A stretch of 64,000 nt of DNA from CAWARU01 sp963784575 (GCA_963784575.1 CAWARU010000001.1:2418001-2482000); one strand, 5' to 3'. Positions 1 through 8,464 are shown, numbered from the stretch's first letter. Translations and numbers: made by a program. Notes: a model not told the origin generated them from the sequence alone.

Positions 1-191
1 AGTTCATGCAATCCTGGGATTATAATTATAAAAGCAGTAGTATAGGAACAGTGCTAGACTGGAAGATGATACAATATTCGATAATAAATGGATTCAAGTA
101 TTTTGATCTAGGAAGGGGTGATGAAGCATACAAATCTAGGTTTGGCGCATTGCCTGTCACGTTATCTGGTTTTAGAGTAACATGCCAATGA
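1..191 (+). CDS. C-terminal end of a GNAT (BioF2/CelD-like) acetyltransferase, partial
   Basis: Only the last ~63 codons lie in the window; the frame is open to the left edge. The residues FKYFDLGRGDEAYKSRFG near the end resemble the C-terminal motif of BioF2/CelD-like GNAT acetyltransferases (Acetyltransf_6), in which a Gly-Asp-x-x-Tyr-Lys element closes the fold. These proteins usually act in cell-envelope or polysaccharide modification. The stop codon overlaps the start of the downstream methyltransferase gene by about ten bases, suggesting translational coupling. The assignment rests on one short motif. Confidence 0.5.
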   Translation, partial: FMQSWDYNYKSSSIGTVLDWKMIQYSIINGFKYFDLGRGDEAYKSRFGALPVTLSGFRVTCQ

Positions 192-1246
192 ATATGAAAA
201 AAGCAATTTATTTTTCTACTTTTACTTCAGGATTGGGCGGCATCATTGAGCCTCTTTTGAAAAAGAAGTTAAAATCAATAAAAATCATTAAACTATTTGA
301 TGGTGGAATCTTATATGAAACTGCCGGTAATGTTTCTCAAATTGGAAATTTCGAATTTTTAAACAATTCTTTTTTAGTTTTATTCTATCTCAAACAAACT
401 ACTTCGATGCCATTCCAAAAAGTAATCCAAGGCATGCTCGAAAAAAAAATAAGTTTCAATAAATCTTTACAGTTTAAGAGCAGAGAATTTAAATTATTTT
501 TTTCAAATGAGAATCAATTTGAAAGTGTTGATAGGAATATAAAAAACGGATTTGAAGCTCTCATTCGCAAGAATTTTCACATGTCTTATATTCCGAGCTC
601 CAGTAAAAAAACTGCCAATGAATTTTGGGTCCTGCGACGAAGCGAAAATTATTGTTTCTTGATGTTAAGAATATCAGAGAATAATGAAAAACCTATGAAG
701 GGAGAATTGAGAAGAGAATTAGCCTATATTATGGCATACTTATCTAAACCTTCTCCTGAAGATAAATTTATCGATCCTTTTGCTGGGTATGGTTCAATTC
801 CTTTGTTAAGACTGGCTTCACCTTTCAAAAGGATGTGTATTTTAGATATAGAACAACCCTGTGTAGAATTTATCCGAAAAAAGATTAACGCCATGAAAAT
901 TCAAAGAAGAGGCGATATTTTCATCGGACAGCAAGATTTCTTTAAAACTTCGTTGCAAGAAAATTATTTTAATAAAATAGTGAGTGATCCTCCATGGGGG
1001 ACGTTCAGTAAAATGGATAACATTGAGGATTTCTATGCTGAGATGTTTGATAAATTCCTATATATTCTTGCGGAGGAAGGACTCATCGTTTTATTAGTCG
1101 AAAGGAAACTCGATGCCATTGTCGAGCGAATCTTGCGAAAACAGAAAGATCAATTGATACTAGATGTAAAATTTGAAATACTGTTGTCTGGTAGAAAGGC
1201 AACTATTTATAGGATCATTAAAAAGACTCAAAAGCATCATTCGTAA
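182..1246 (+). CDS. THUMP/UPF0020-type class I SAM-dependent RNA methyltransferase-like protein
   Basis: A 354-residue protein. The C-terminal half carries a Rossmann methyltransferase with DPFAGYGSIP (residues ~198-207, SAM-binding motif I as in UPF0020/RlmL/Trm14-type enzymes) and VSDPPWG (~268-273, the catalytic N/D-P-P-Y/W motif of N-methyltransferases). The family methylates tRNA or rRNA bases; the substrate cannot be deduced here. The N-terminal ~170 residues are poorly conserved and could be a degenerate THUMP-like RNA-binding part. ATGs lie at codons 1, 3 and 5, so the exact start is uncertain. The start overlaps the preceding gene, and the stop codon TAA lies inside a dispersed TAACTGTTCA repeat. 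Confidence 0.7.
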   Translation: MPMNMKKAIYFSTFTSGLGGIIEPLLKKKLKSIKIIKLFDGGILYETAGNVSQIGNFEFLNNSFLVLFYLKQTTSMPFQKVIQGMLEKKISFNKSLQFKSREFKLFFSNENQFESVDRNIKNGFEALIRKNFHMSYIPSSSKKTANEFWVLRRSENYCFLMLRISENNEKPMKGELRRELAYIMAYLSKPSPEDKFIDPFAGYGSIPLLRLASPFKRMCILDIEQPCVEFIRKKINAMKIQRRGDIFIGQQDFFKTSLQENYFNKIVSDPPWGTFSKMDNIEDFYAEMFDKFLYILAEEGLIVLLVERKLDAIVERILRKQKDQLILDVKFEILLSGRKATIYRIIKKTQKHHS

Positions 1247-1256
1247 CTGTTCAGGA
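1244..1256 (+). repeat. TAACTGTTCAGG dispersed repeat, half-unit overlapping a stop codon
   Basis: The TAA stop of the methyltransferase gene begins the sequence TAACTGTTCAGG. The same word recurs at about 15167 and, inverted, at about 32764, with relatives near 11840, 35630 and 61640. No second half is visible here. Confidence 0.5.
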
Positions 1257-1329
1257 TTCAATCGACAACTTACGACATGATGAAATGGAAAAATTAACCT
1301 GGAAAATAAATTTAAAAGAAAATATCAGT

Positions 1330-1360
1330 AAATCAGATCACCAAAATGCCTGATTTTTTT
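1330..1360 (+). terminator. Rho-independent terminator candidate after the methyltransferase
   Basis: AAATCAG at 1330-1336 pairs with CTGATTT at 1350-1356, and the T tract runs on to 1360. It lies about 85 bases after the methyltransferase stop and before the promoter of the next small gene. Confidence 0.55.
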
Positions 1361-1381
1361 GAAGTAATTCTTGAAATCATG

Positions 1382-1412
1382 TTGTATTTTGACTTAAAAT
1401 ATGTTATATAAT
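1382..1412 (+). promoter_or_regulatory. Candidate sigma70-type promoter for the 68-aa gene
   Basis: A perfect -10 hexamer TATAAT lies at 1407-1412. The -35 is ambiguous: TTGTAT at 1382 with a 19-base spacer, or TTGACT at 1389 with too short a spacer. The start codon follows 33 bases after the -10. Confidence 0.4.
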
Positions 1413-1445
1413 TACTGCGTTTTGAAATTTGAGAGGAGACAAAAC

Positions 1446-1652
1446 ATGGCGAAATCAGCAAAAATAAATGAAGTATTCGAAGGTACTGATTTGGAAAAAG
1501 AAGAAAAAAATCGAGATAAAGCTCGTATTTATAAAATTGGCCATATAATTCGTAAAATTCATAGAGAGCAGGGAACAATGCCTTATTTAATTCAAGTAAT
1601 AGAGCCTCATTTGACAAAGCAAGAGAGAAGTTTATTTGGTTTGCCTTTCTAA
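1446..1652 (+). CDS. Small conserved-looking protein of unknown function (68 aa)
   Basis: The start at ATG 1446 is chosen because a strong Shine-Dalgarno GAGGAG lies at 1432-1437; a further 15 upstream codons are open but have no ribosome site. The product is small, very polar and charged (rich in Lys, Glu and Arg), with no membrane segment or signal peptide. It ends in SLFGLPF. It has its own TATAAT promoter and is not recognised. Confidence 0.6.
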   Translation: MAKSAKINEVFEGTDLEKEEKNRDKARIYKIGHIIRKIHREQGTMPYLIQVIEPHLTKQERSLFGLPF

Positions 1653-1783
1653 TAAAATTGAACTTTTTTATTAGTGAGGCATGAAGAGACTCTGTATTCC
1701 CAAAAAATTATTGGTATGAACATTCGAGAATACAAAACTAACTTTAAATAAATCTGTGTTTGGTTTAAGAGGAATATTATTGC

Positions 1784-2458
1784 ATGATTGAATGGGGTGT
1801 GTCGATAGTAATTGGGGTTGTTGGTTCTATATTAGCAGTGTACTTAAAGGAATCTTTGAGATTCTCTCGAAAACAAAAAATAACGATAATTCAATTGGAA
1901 TCATACTTGAGATTTTGGAGATCTATTATTTCGAAAGATCCATATATAAAGATGATAGCCTTTTTGTTAGACGTGAATGAAAAAATTATAAATTCTTTCG
2001 AAACAGATGGTATTGACGAGGCAGTTAAATCCTTAAAAAACAAACTAGTTAATATTGAAGGCTTCCGCCAGAAAATTTTAGATGCTCTAGAGGGCAATGA
2101 TGAAATAAAAACTCTTAATGGATTTAATAAAAGTTTAGAAAAAGATAGCATCAATGTCATTAAAAAAGGAATTTTAGAAAATAAAATTTTTCTTTCAGAT
2201 AAAGAAGTTTCATGTTTGCCAATCAAGATTACTCAAAAGGTCATTAGGGTAAAATTGAGAATCATCTTATTGCTAGATAAATTATCATATTTGATATTCA
2301 TTACTGAACAAGCAAATCAACAAAAGAACGAAATCATTGCCGATATAGGCGTATTACTTTTGAAAATATTTGATGATCTGCTTCTTTTGTCAAATGAAAC
2401 TGTTAGTTTTGGAAAAAAATCATTTATTGCTCTCACAGTCAAAAATTTGTTTTGTTAA
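1784..2458 (+). CDS. Hypothetical protein with N-terminal membrane anchor (224 aa)
   Basis: The first ~22 residues (IEWGVSIVIGVVGSILAVYL) form a hydrophobic helix followed by basic residues, typical of a signal anchor with the rest in the cytoplasm. The remaining ~200 residues are predicted to be helical, amphipathic and Lys/Ile/Leu-rich, without recognisable motifs. Similar anchor-plus-helical layouts occur in many uncharacterised proteins of defence or mobile regions; no function can be assigned. It lies immediately upstream of an IS3 insertion. Confidence 0.6.
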   Translation: MIEWGVSIVIGVVGSILAVYLKESLRFSRKQKITIIQLESYLRFWRSIISKDPYIKMIAFLLDVNEKIINSFETDGIDEAVKSLKNKLVNIEGFRQKILDALEGNDEIKTLNGFNKSLEKDSINVIKKGILENKIFLSDKEVSCLPIKITQKVIRVKLRIILLLDKLSYLIFITEQANQQKNEIIADIGVLLLKIFDDLLLLSNETVSFGKKSFIALTVKNLFC

Positions 2459-2561
2459 TTCACTCCGAGTTAAAAGACATGGTAAGGTAAAAATGGCATC
2501 CATGTACGCATTTTGTTATACAATAAATTACAATATTCACAATAGGTCGGTTAACTTGAAT

Positions 2562-2604
2562 TCATAAAAAATGTCCATTGTAAGTACGAAAGCGTGTATA
2601 ACTA
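2562..2604 (-). pseudogene. 3' fragment of the gene interrupted by IS3 copy 1
   Basis: Removing the 1,248-bp IS and one copy of the 3-bp target duplication CTA joins the frame at 3853 to this segment. The rebuilt frame reads ...PSSDS-YTRFRTYNGHFL and stops at TGA (2562-2564). The fragment is therefore the original C terminus of the unknown protein that starts near 4505. Confidence 0.7.
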
Positions 2605-2636
2605 TGATCTGTATCCGATTTTCCAGACTTCCTTCT

Positions 2637-3458
2637 CTATGCTGCAAGAGCCATCATCTCATACTTTTCAGGCGATTGGTAGCCCAATGTAGAATGACGT
2701 CTCTTGCGGTTATAAAAAACCTCAATATACTCGAAAATACTCTGCGCAGCCTCTTCTCTGGTCTTATATCTACAATGATGTACAAGCTCTGTCTTCAGAG
2801 TGTGAAAAAAGCTTTCAACAACACTATTATCCCAGCAATTACCCTTCCTGCTCATACTGGAAATTATATTTCTGCTAGCTAAAAGTGTTTGATATTCATT
2901 GGATGCATACTGAACTCCTCGGTCAGAATGATGCAGTAATCCATCACTTACACCACGACTATCCAGTGCCATTAGCAAAGCAGATTTGACTAACCCCGTC
3001 TTCATGTTTTCTTCCATCGACCATCCAATCACTTTGCGCGAAAATAAGTCTATTATAACAGCCAAATACAACCATCCCTCACCTGTTGGCACGTAGCTAA
3101 TATCAGATGCCCAGTGAGTATTGGGCGTTAATACATTAAATTCCCGATTTAAAACATTTTCTTTTATTGGAAAGTTATGTTTGGAATCGGTAGTAGCCTT
3201 AAATCGCTTCTTGGCTTTAGCTAGGATGCCGGCCTTACGTTTAAGACGCAGGACGCGGTTTAAGCTATATGGCATTCCCTGCTCACGTAGCTCGGCAAAA
3301 ATTCGTAGACCTCCGTACGTACCTCGACTCTCTTGATGGATTTTCTGTATCTTTTGGGTTAATTCCATATTAATTTTCTCCCTATTGCTCATCTCTCCAT
3401 CTAGCCACTCATAATAGCCACTTTTTGAGACATTCATTAAGCAAAACATAGTGCTCAT
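2637..3458 (-). CDS. IS3-family transposase OrfB (DDE integrase catalytic part)
   Basis: The rve-type integrase core is intact: the first Asp in HWASDISYVP, the second in HHSDRGVQYAS and the Glu in VVESFFHTLKTE give the DDE triad. A helical HTH_21-like segment with YGGLRIFAELRE precedes it. The annotated ATG is internal. The open frame continues upstream (..VRIKYQFINQHREEFT) into orfA, so the functional product is probably the OrfAB fusion made by -1 frameshifting at 3530-3536. Confidence 0.95.
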   Translation of the reverse strand: MSTMFCLMNVSKSGYYEWLDGEMSNREKINMELTQKIQKIHQESRGTYGGLRIFAELREQGMPYSLNRVLRLKRKAGILAKAKKRFKATTDSKHNFPIKENVLNREFNVLTPNTHWASDISYVPTGEGWLYLAVIIDLFSRKVIGWSMEENMKTGLVKSALLMALDSRGVSDGLLHHSDRGVQYASNEYQTLLASRNIISSMSRKGNCWDNSVVESFFHTLKTELVHHCRYKTREEAAQSIFEYIEVFYNRKRRHSTLGYQSPEKYEMMALAA

Positions 3459-3496
3459 TGTAAATTCCTCGCGATGTTGATTAATAAATTGATATT

Positions 3497-3787
3497 TTAT
3501 TCTGACGCTTTCGCGAAGAAGGTTGCCGCCTTTTTTAAAATTTCCCGCTCCTCCTTTAAGCGGGCATTTTCTTTCCTTAGCCTTGCAAGTTCTTCGTGAA
3601 CATCTATGCCTTCTTGACCATGTTTTTCAATGTATTTAGTTTTATTTTTCTTTACCCAGGAATACAAAGTCGCGTGGTTAATACCAAGGTCCTTTGCAGT
3701 GATAGCGATTGGTTGTGATGAGGATAAAGCAAGCTTAATAGCTTTTTGCTTAAATTCCTGATTGTGCCTCTTTGATTTGGTACCCAT
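3497..3787 (-). CDS. IS3-family transposase OrfA (HTH protein)
   Basis: A 96-residue protein with the IS3/IS911 OrfA layout: N-terminal helix-turn-helix (AITAKDLGINHATLYSWVKK) followed by a leucine-zipper-like coiled coil (ELARLRKENARLKEEREILKK split over residues ~66-87). Near its end the minus strand reads A-AAA-AAG (plus-strand CTTTTTT, 3530-3536), the classic slippery heptamer for -1 frameshifting into orfB. It binds the IS ends and, fused to OrfB, makes the active transposase. Confidence 0.93.
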   Translation of the reverse strand: MGTKSKRHNQEFKQKAIKLALSSSQPIAITAKDLGINHATLYSWVKKNKTKYIEKHGQEGIDVHEELARLRKENARLKEEREILKKAATFFAKASE

Positions 3788-3852
3788 AAAGTCTCCTTTT
3801 TCCTAATGCTAAGTTTATCAAATTAGGAGTCCGGAGAAACGGGATCAGATCA

Positions 3853-4643
3853 CTATCACTTGAGGGAAAGGTGGCAAAGGGCTGTACAACCCTTTGCCAT
3901 GCGATCGTGGGCGACCGAGGGTCCATAGGCCCTTGATTAACTATTCTGACTTCATGCTCTTCAATGAAACCCAGAGAAGACGGAATCTTCGATTTAAGGT
4001 AATTAAGGATCCGGAATTTTGCTGCAGTCATATTGTTTAGATCTTTGGGCTTAAATATTTTGGTGTCAACATGAGCACCTCCATCTGTATCTCGAACTGC
4101 TCTTATTATTTCTAATCTACTTAGCTTGATAGATCTCGATTTAATAGTAATAATTTCCATATTTAGCCATTCGTCAATTGATAGTTCCTTTTCAAAAGGT
4201 CCATAAATTGGTACATTTTTACCAGTTTCAATATCAATTCTAATTTTTGGTGTGGTATCTCTGATAAGTTTATTAATTTTAGGGACTGTGCAATTATTTT
4301 TTTGAATGTATTCATTTCTATAATTAATAAAATCTTTTTCTGAAAGATATAATGATTTTATTTTATAATTTTTGAATTCATTATAAAAAATTTTAAATAG
4401 TGGCTTACCACCATCACCACTTTTATACAATAGAATCCAAAGATTTATTGAAATTCTTTTGGCTTCATAGGTTTCACCTGCATCATAACTTAGTGCAGAA
4501 TTCACTAAAAAACTAATTTGTTCCCAAAATAGAGCTTGAACTCTTGTTTCCTGAACGGGATAATCTCTTTGATAATTGTCATTTTTATATGTTCGTTTTA
4601 ATTTAAATAGAATCCATTTATTTATGATAATGGAAATTATTTT
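3853..4643 (-). pseudogene. Unknown gene truncated at its 3' end by IS3 copy 1
   Basis: The frame is open from just after a TGA at 4644-4646 down to the IS at 3852 and contains plausible coding sequence throughout (DYPVQETRVQALFWEQISFLV then NSALSYDAGETYEAKRI). The first legal start codon is GTG at 4505, yet the upstream codons also look like real protein, so the original start may have been lost. The frame runs into the IS, which adds the tail DLIPFLRTPNL..EAQSGI before stopping at 3750. Without the IS the protein would end ..YNGHFL (stop at 2562). The YEAKRI segment resembles the start of a widespread uncharacterised family; no function is known to me. Confidence 0.6.
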
Positions 4644-4690
4644 TCAATCTCCTGATTGACTAACCTGCTCTGTACCTGAATTTTGCACAC

Positions 4691-5353
4691 TTAATTATCA
4701 ATATATTTAATGAATTTATCAGCTAATGATGTCGTTCTTTTTGTGTAAATTCCTGAACCAGTCATTGTTACATCTAAAATGCTTTTTTCGGCTGATAAAA
4801 GTCCTTTGCTATAAAGATCATCCCAAATTGCATTTAATAATTCGCGATCATTTTGTAATTCTATAATCTCTTTAAGAAGATGATGACTTATGCCTCCAAA
4901 CCCAAATTGTTGCTGGGATATTCTTGAGGGATCTTGCATAAACTTCAACAATTTAATGTGTATAAGGGTAAACATATCAATATAATTTAAAAACAAATGT
5001 TGTAATTCAAACATTGGTGCATCTTTGTTCACAGAATGTATAATGGCATTTTTCAATGCCTGCCTTTTCTCCTCTTGATGCTGTCTAATTGCGATTGCAG
5101 CTGTTTGCAGAACTATATCAATAAACTCATCATTCTTTTTTAGATCTTCTATTTTGAAACCACTAGTCATAAGATCATTTAAAGCATCTGTTACCATTAT
5201 TTGCCATATTTCAACACGTTTTTGATACGGACTTTTTACTAATTCTAATAATATTCCTGAAACAGTACCTCCTACTGGAATAAGTTCTGATATAGCTTTT
5301 GCATAGTTAATTACTTTATCAGTCAGCCCTTCATTTGGTGCTTTGATATTCAT
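4691..5353 (-). CDS. Hypothetical protein (220 aa)
   Basis: ATG 5353 (MNIKAPNEGLTD) is preferred over 5389 because an AGAGGAAAC ribosome site lies ~12 bases upstream. The N terminus contains ELIPVGGTVSGILLELVKSP, a Gly-rich hydrophobic stretch seen in a broad set of uncharacterised proteins often annotated near defence or mobile genes. The remainder is helical. No catalytic motif was recognised. It is neighboured by a truncated gene and a tiny membrane protein on the same strand. Confidence 0.6.
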   Translation of the reverse strand: MNIKAPNEGLTDKVINYAKAISELIPVGGTVSGILLELVKSPYQKRVEIWQIMVTDALNDLMTSGFKIEDLKKNDEFIDIVLQTAAIAIRQHQEEKRQALKNAIIHSVNKDAPMFELQHLFLNYIDMFTLIHIKLLKFMQDPSRISQQQFGFGGISHHLLKEIIELQNDRELLNAIWDDLYSKGLLSAEKSILDVTMTGSGIYTKRTTSLADKFIKYIDN

Positions 5354-5431
5354 AAAAATTGTTTCCTCTTCACAACAATTTACGCACATGTAAAAATTTA
5401 AAAAGGTAATCTAAATAGCTTCCTATTATCT

Positions 5432-5563
5432 TTAGCTTCTCTGTTTCTTAATTTCAATATGAATATCATGTAATTTATCATTAATATTATTCAACTTTTC
5501 GGATAATAATCCTATGCCAAAGCAAACTATAAAAATTAAAAAAATAAAAAACTTGTTATCCAT
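5432..5563 (-). CDS. Small single-pass membrane protein (43 aa)
   Basis: ATG at 5563 follows a good ribosome site (AGGTGG, 6 bases away). Residues 5-20 (FFIFLIFIVCFGIGLL) form one transmembrane helix, followed by a charged helical tail ending KKQRS. It lies upstream of, and on the same strand as, the 220-aa gene. Its size and simplicity make an accidental frame possible. Confidence 0.45.
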   Translation of the reverse strand: MDNKFFIFLIFIVCFGIGLLSEKLNNINDKLHDIHIEIKKQRS

Positions 5564-5674
5564 AAAACCACCTAATATGTAAAAATCCTGTATTTAAATT
5601 CTTAGTTGAAAACTTAAATAAGGCATTTCTTCTCGTGATTCAGTATTGAGCAAATTAAATGAAGGGCACGCCAT

Positions 5675-5797
5675 ATGAAATTTAACGATACAGTAATTGA
5701 ACTCAAAAAGCCAGATGCGTGCGTATGTTGTAATGATAGGTGTGATTATCACAGTAATCAAACATGTCTATGTAATCTTCTAATAAAATCTAGGTGA
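5675..5797 (+). CDS. Possible small cysteine-rich protein (40 aa)
   Basis: A 40-codon frame starting at ATG 5675 with GAAGGG 9 bases upstream. Six cysteines (C16, C18, C19, C23, C31, C33) are clustered in CVCCNDRCDY..TCLCN, suggestive of metal binding. No relatives are known to me, and the frame is short enough to be chance. It lies just outside the left end of the Mu-like element. Confidence 0.3.
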   Translation: MKFNDTVIELKKPDACVCCNDRCDYHSNQTCLCNLLIKSR

Positions 5798-5940
5798 ATT
5801 TTTTACAACGATGATGGGGCATAGATCGTCCAGGATAAGAAGGTGGTTGTTGATCTATAGACCAATATAATACTGAAGGTATTGCATGCTGTTACGTTCC
5901 GCAATAAATTAAATGATTCGTTTCGACCTAATTTAAGTGA

Positions 5941-5979
5941 AACAGTCAGCAGTTAAACCTACCTCGCTGACTGTTTTTT
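5941..5979 (+). terminator. Hairpin with T tract inside the left end of the Mu-like element
   Basis: AACAGTCAGC (5941-5950) pairs perfectly with GCTGACTGTT (5966-5975), followed by a T tract. It has the form of a plus-strand terminator. It faces incoming transcription and may insulate the transposition genes, or the repeats may be transposase-binding sites. Confidence 0.45.
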
Positions 5980-5985
5980 CAACAA

Positions 5986-6171
5986 TTAAAATGGATCGAC
6001 TCCTTCAACCTCCTCGCATCCAAAACTTAAATTACTTTCTTCATCTGATGTCTTGGTATAGCGTCTAAGCTGCGGCATATAGTGATTTTCAAGCGCCAAT
6101 ACAAAATCTTGCAAAAATTCCACAAGTTCATAAGCCGCTTCATCTGTTAGAGTAGGTGGTGTAAATAACAT
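5986..6171 (-). CDS. Small accessory protein of the transposition unit (61 aa)
   Basis: The start at ATG 6171 is chosen because AGGGAG lies 7-8 bases before it; an alternative ATG at 6186 overlaps the ATPase stop as ATGA. The product is acidic and helical (TDEAAYELVEFLQDFVLALENHY). Its position directly after the ATPase gene, translationally coupled, suggests a role in the transposition module. The function is unknown. Confidence 0.65.
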   Translation of the reverse strand: MLFTPPTLTDEAAYELVEFLQDFVLALENHYMPQLRRYTKTSDEESNLSFGCEEVEGVDPF

Positions 6172-6182
6172 GATAATCTCCC

Positions 6183-6980
6183 TCATTGGAGTTCCTCTAT
6201 TGCTGCCTTTAGAACTTCATCTGGAAGATGAGTCAATCCTTTCTTAGCGCCTATTCTCAATGCCCCTTGCAAAATTTTGCTGGCATGTCGCGGCTTTCCT
6301 TGTGAAGCCTGCCGCAACATCTCTATACCACTGTCAGAAAGCAATTTTATTTGGCTCCCAGCTTCCTTAAAGGCATAATCAATTAATGCTTGGAATCTCT
6401 CTCGTTCTATGATGGGTTTCAGAGTCACTTTTGCAGAAATTCGGCTGTATAACGCACTGTGCACCACCTTACTTAAAACTTGGCTAAGGGAGGGATGTCC
6501 TACTAGCCATATTGTCATAATATCCCTGGAATCGAGCGCAAAATTCAGGAACGATGGTAAATCAATAAAAAATTCATGCGGCAAATTCTGGCTTTCGTCA
6601 ATGATCCAGATTGGCAAAATATTTTTCCCATCATATAGTTCTTGGACCCTATTCTTGATGCTTCTCCACAACACAGCACGGCGTGTTGATGGTTCTAACC
6701 CAAGCTCAATAGCAAGGCTACGATATAAATCCACCCGTCCAAAATCCGTTTCTGGCATGTAGATCACTTGATGAGTATGCGGGTTAATGTTTTGTGTTGC
6801 TTGGCGTAGCGCTGCGGTTTTACCAACTCCAGGTTCTCCTGTAAAGATACCAATCCCTGGATTATTCAATAGCCACTGAAATTTCTCTATGAAGTCACTA
6901 AATTGCTGCCCGTCATCCCAGAAATTCTTAACTGCTTTTCCGATTGGAGTGTGGGTTAAACCAAAGTGTTTATTACTCAT
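6183..6980 (-). CDS. ExeA/TniB-type AAA+ ATPase (transposition protein B)
   Basis: About 265 residues, with Walker A GEPGVGKT and Walker B IWIIDESQNLP, an arginine in SRISAKVTL and a C-terminal winged-helix-like end, as in ExeA/TniB/IstB-type AAA+ proteins. In Tn7-, Mu- and Tn5053-like elements this ATPase chooses target DNA and activates the DDE transposase. ATG 6980 is preferred over 6986 because AGGAG precedes it at good spacing. It overlaps the transposase stop and is followed by the small accessory gene, indicating one operon. Confidence 0.85.
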   Translation of the reverse strand: MSNKHFGLTHTPIGKAVKNFWDDGQQFSDFIEKFQWLLNNPGIGIFTGEPGVGKTAALRQATQNINPHTHQVIYMPETDFGRVDLYRSLAIELGLEPSTRRAVLWRSIKNRVQELYDGKNILPIWIIDESQNLPHEFFIDLPSFLNFALDSRDIMTIWLVGHPSLSQVLSKVVHSALYSRISAKVTLKPIIERERFQALIDYAFKEAGSQIKLLSDSGIEMLRQASQGKPRHASKILQGALRIGAKKGLTHLPDEVLKAAIEELQ

Positions 6981-8319
6981 CTTCATCTCCTATTACATGT
7001 ACTCTTAAAGAATTTGTATAATTTTCTAATGCGAGTTCAACCATATTAAATGCTTTTTTGTTCTCCAGCAGTTCCTGTTGCTTTTGGGGTCTTATCCTTC
7101 GTCTGTCGAGATTCGCAATAGGATCTAGTTTAGTGACTGCCCCTAAAAATTCCCCTGACTGGGACTCCACACGGATGGCTTCTTTTCGATGCGGATCAGT
7201 CACAAGAAACACTGTTCTGCCTGAAAGTTCATAAGGAACCTCAAACATATTTCCTTCAAAGCTAACAGTGCTATCTTTTCTGACAGTTCGTTTATGGCGG
7301 TGATAAAAAATTTCATCTAATTTGGTAGTAAAAGACCCGAGAGGCCGAACATGAATAATATCTTTCCGCCATCTTTCCATCGGCGTTAATCCCTGAAGAG
7401 CGCTATGCACTTGTTGGTGATATTCGCCTTCTATCCATGCCCAGAGACGTTCATTTAAATCTTGCAAATCGCGTAATTGAGAAGTATCTAGTTCATTTAG
7501 AAAATCGCTTCTAAATCTTCCGTGCCATTTTTCAAGTTTACCCTTACCCTGCGGGGCATATGGGCGACAATAAATTAGACGGACTTCAAGACGTGCACAA
7601 ATTTCCTGCAAAGTTCTGGAACGATAAGCCGCCCCGTTGTCCACGACTAACTTCTTAGGTAATCCTCGTTTCAATATCGCTTGCTTCAGAACTCCCTCGA
7701 TATCAAGTGCTGTCTCAGCGAGACAAAAGGCGCTGTGCGCAATTAGACGCGATGCATCATCCATTAAGGTCACCAAATAAGCTTTCCTAAGCCTTTTGCC
7801 AACGGGAACCGATGGACCATGCAAGACATCTCCATACCAGATGTCGCCGCACTTTTCAGCACAGAAGCTGCGATGTTCAATAGTGACTGCAGGTTCTTCA
7901 AGGCGTCGGGATAATCCTACGCTTTTTAACAATCGGTAAATGCTCGAGCGCGACAGCTCACCGATGGCTGAAACTCCAGATAACTCTAACACGCGTTTAA
8001 TACCCGATATTGAGCGCTTTTTATTCTCTGATTTACATTTCAGAATAGCTTCTTGATATTCCTTCTTTAGCTTTGTTTTGCCGCAGTCGCGACGCATCTT
8101 AGGAGCCAATGCTTCTATACCGCCCCGCTTCCAATTGTAATACCAATGCTCAATGGCATATTCAGTCACGCGATTCCTATCTGAGCCTGGAATATCATAA
8201 CTCTTGGCTGCCAGTTCACGAATAATGCGTTTTAGTTCACCTCGCTCCAATTTCTCACGGCTAGCCAACGGTCCCAGCACAGATAACCGAAACAATGCTA
8301 AGGGTGGAATTTTGTTCAT
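6973..8319 (-). CDS. DDE transposase with Mu-type C-terminal domain (TnsB/TniA-like)
   Basis: About 448 residues. An N-terminal helix-turn-helix region is followed by an rve integrase core with the catalytic triad in WYGDVLHG (first Asp), VVDNGAAYRS (second Asp) and GKGKLEKWH (Glu). A C-terminal beta domain of the Mu-transposase kind follows (FYHRHKRTVRKDSTVSFEG). The start at ATG 8319 has a textbook AGGAGG 6 bases upstream; ATG 8337 does not. It cleaves and joins the element ends together with the downstream AAA+ ATPase. Confidence 0.9.
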   Translation of the reverse strand: MNKIPPLALFRLSVLGPLASREKLERGELKRIIRELAAKSYDIPGSDRNRVTEYAIEHWYYNWKRGGIEALAPKMRRDCGKTKLKKEYQEAILKCKSENKKRSISGIKRVLELSGVSAIGELSRSSIYRLLKSVGLSRRLEEPAVTIEHRSFCAEKCGDIWYGDVLHGPSVPVGKRLRKAYLVTLMDDASRLIAHSAFCLAETALDIEGVLKQAILKRGLPKKLVVDNGAAYRSRTLQEICARLEVRLIYCRPYAPQGKGKLEKWHGRFRSDFLNELDTSQLRDLQDLNERLWAWIEGEYHQQVHSALQGLTPMERWRKDIIHVRPLGSFTTKLDEIFYHRHKRTVRKDSTVSFEGNMFEVPYELSGRTVFLVTDPHRKEAIRVESQSGEFLGAVTKLDPIANLDRRRIRPQKQQELLENKKAFNMVELALENYTNSLRVHVIGDEDE

Positions 8320-8464
8320 ATTCGCCTCCTGTAACACAAAAAACTAAAGTGTCCCAGAAAAATGGGCTGCAATAACAGTGGCGAAAGTGTGTGTTTATGT
8401 TTTAAATCTTCATTTTGACTGTCTCACTTAAATTTAGGTTTAAAATAGCTTGAAATAACTTTAA

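Larger units (their letters stand above)
2605..3852 (-). mobile_element. IS3-family insertion sequence, copy 1 (1,248 bp)
   Basis: Boundaries come from comparison with the copy at 48415-49662: identity begins at TGATCTG and ends at CAGATCA in both. The ends form imperfect inverted repeats (TGATCTG.. / ..CAGATCA) with the TG/CA termini of IS3 elements. A 3-bp direct repeat CTA flanks the element (2602-2604 and 3853-3855). It encodes OrfA and OrfB on the minus strand with a -1 slippery site between them. The proteins of the two copies are identical, so transposition is recent. Confidence 0.93.

Noticed and set aside
2571..2882. Plus-strand frame of 103 codons inside IS3 copy 1 (and its counterpart at 48414-48692)
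   Set aside because: It is antisense to OrfB, has no ribosome site and occurs only because the IS does; it is a shadow frame.
5926..8438. Inverted repeat ACCTAATTTAAGTGAAACAGTC / GACTGTCTCACTTAAATTTAGG as ends of the Mu-like element (second arm near 8417)
   Set aside because: Their TG-ends would point outward, they exclude the zinc-ribbon gene and have no flanking duplication; the outer pair at 5891/9193 fits better, so these are kept only as likely internal transposase sites.
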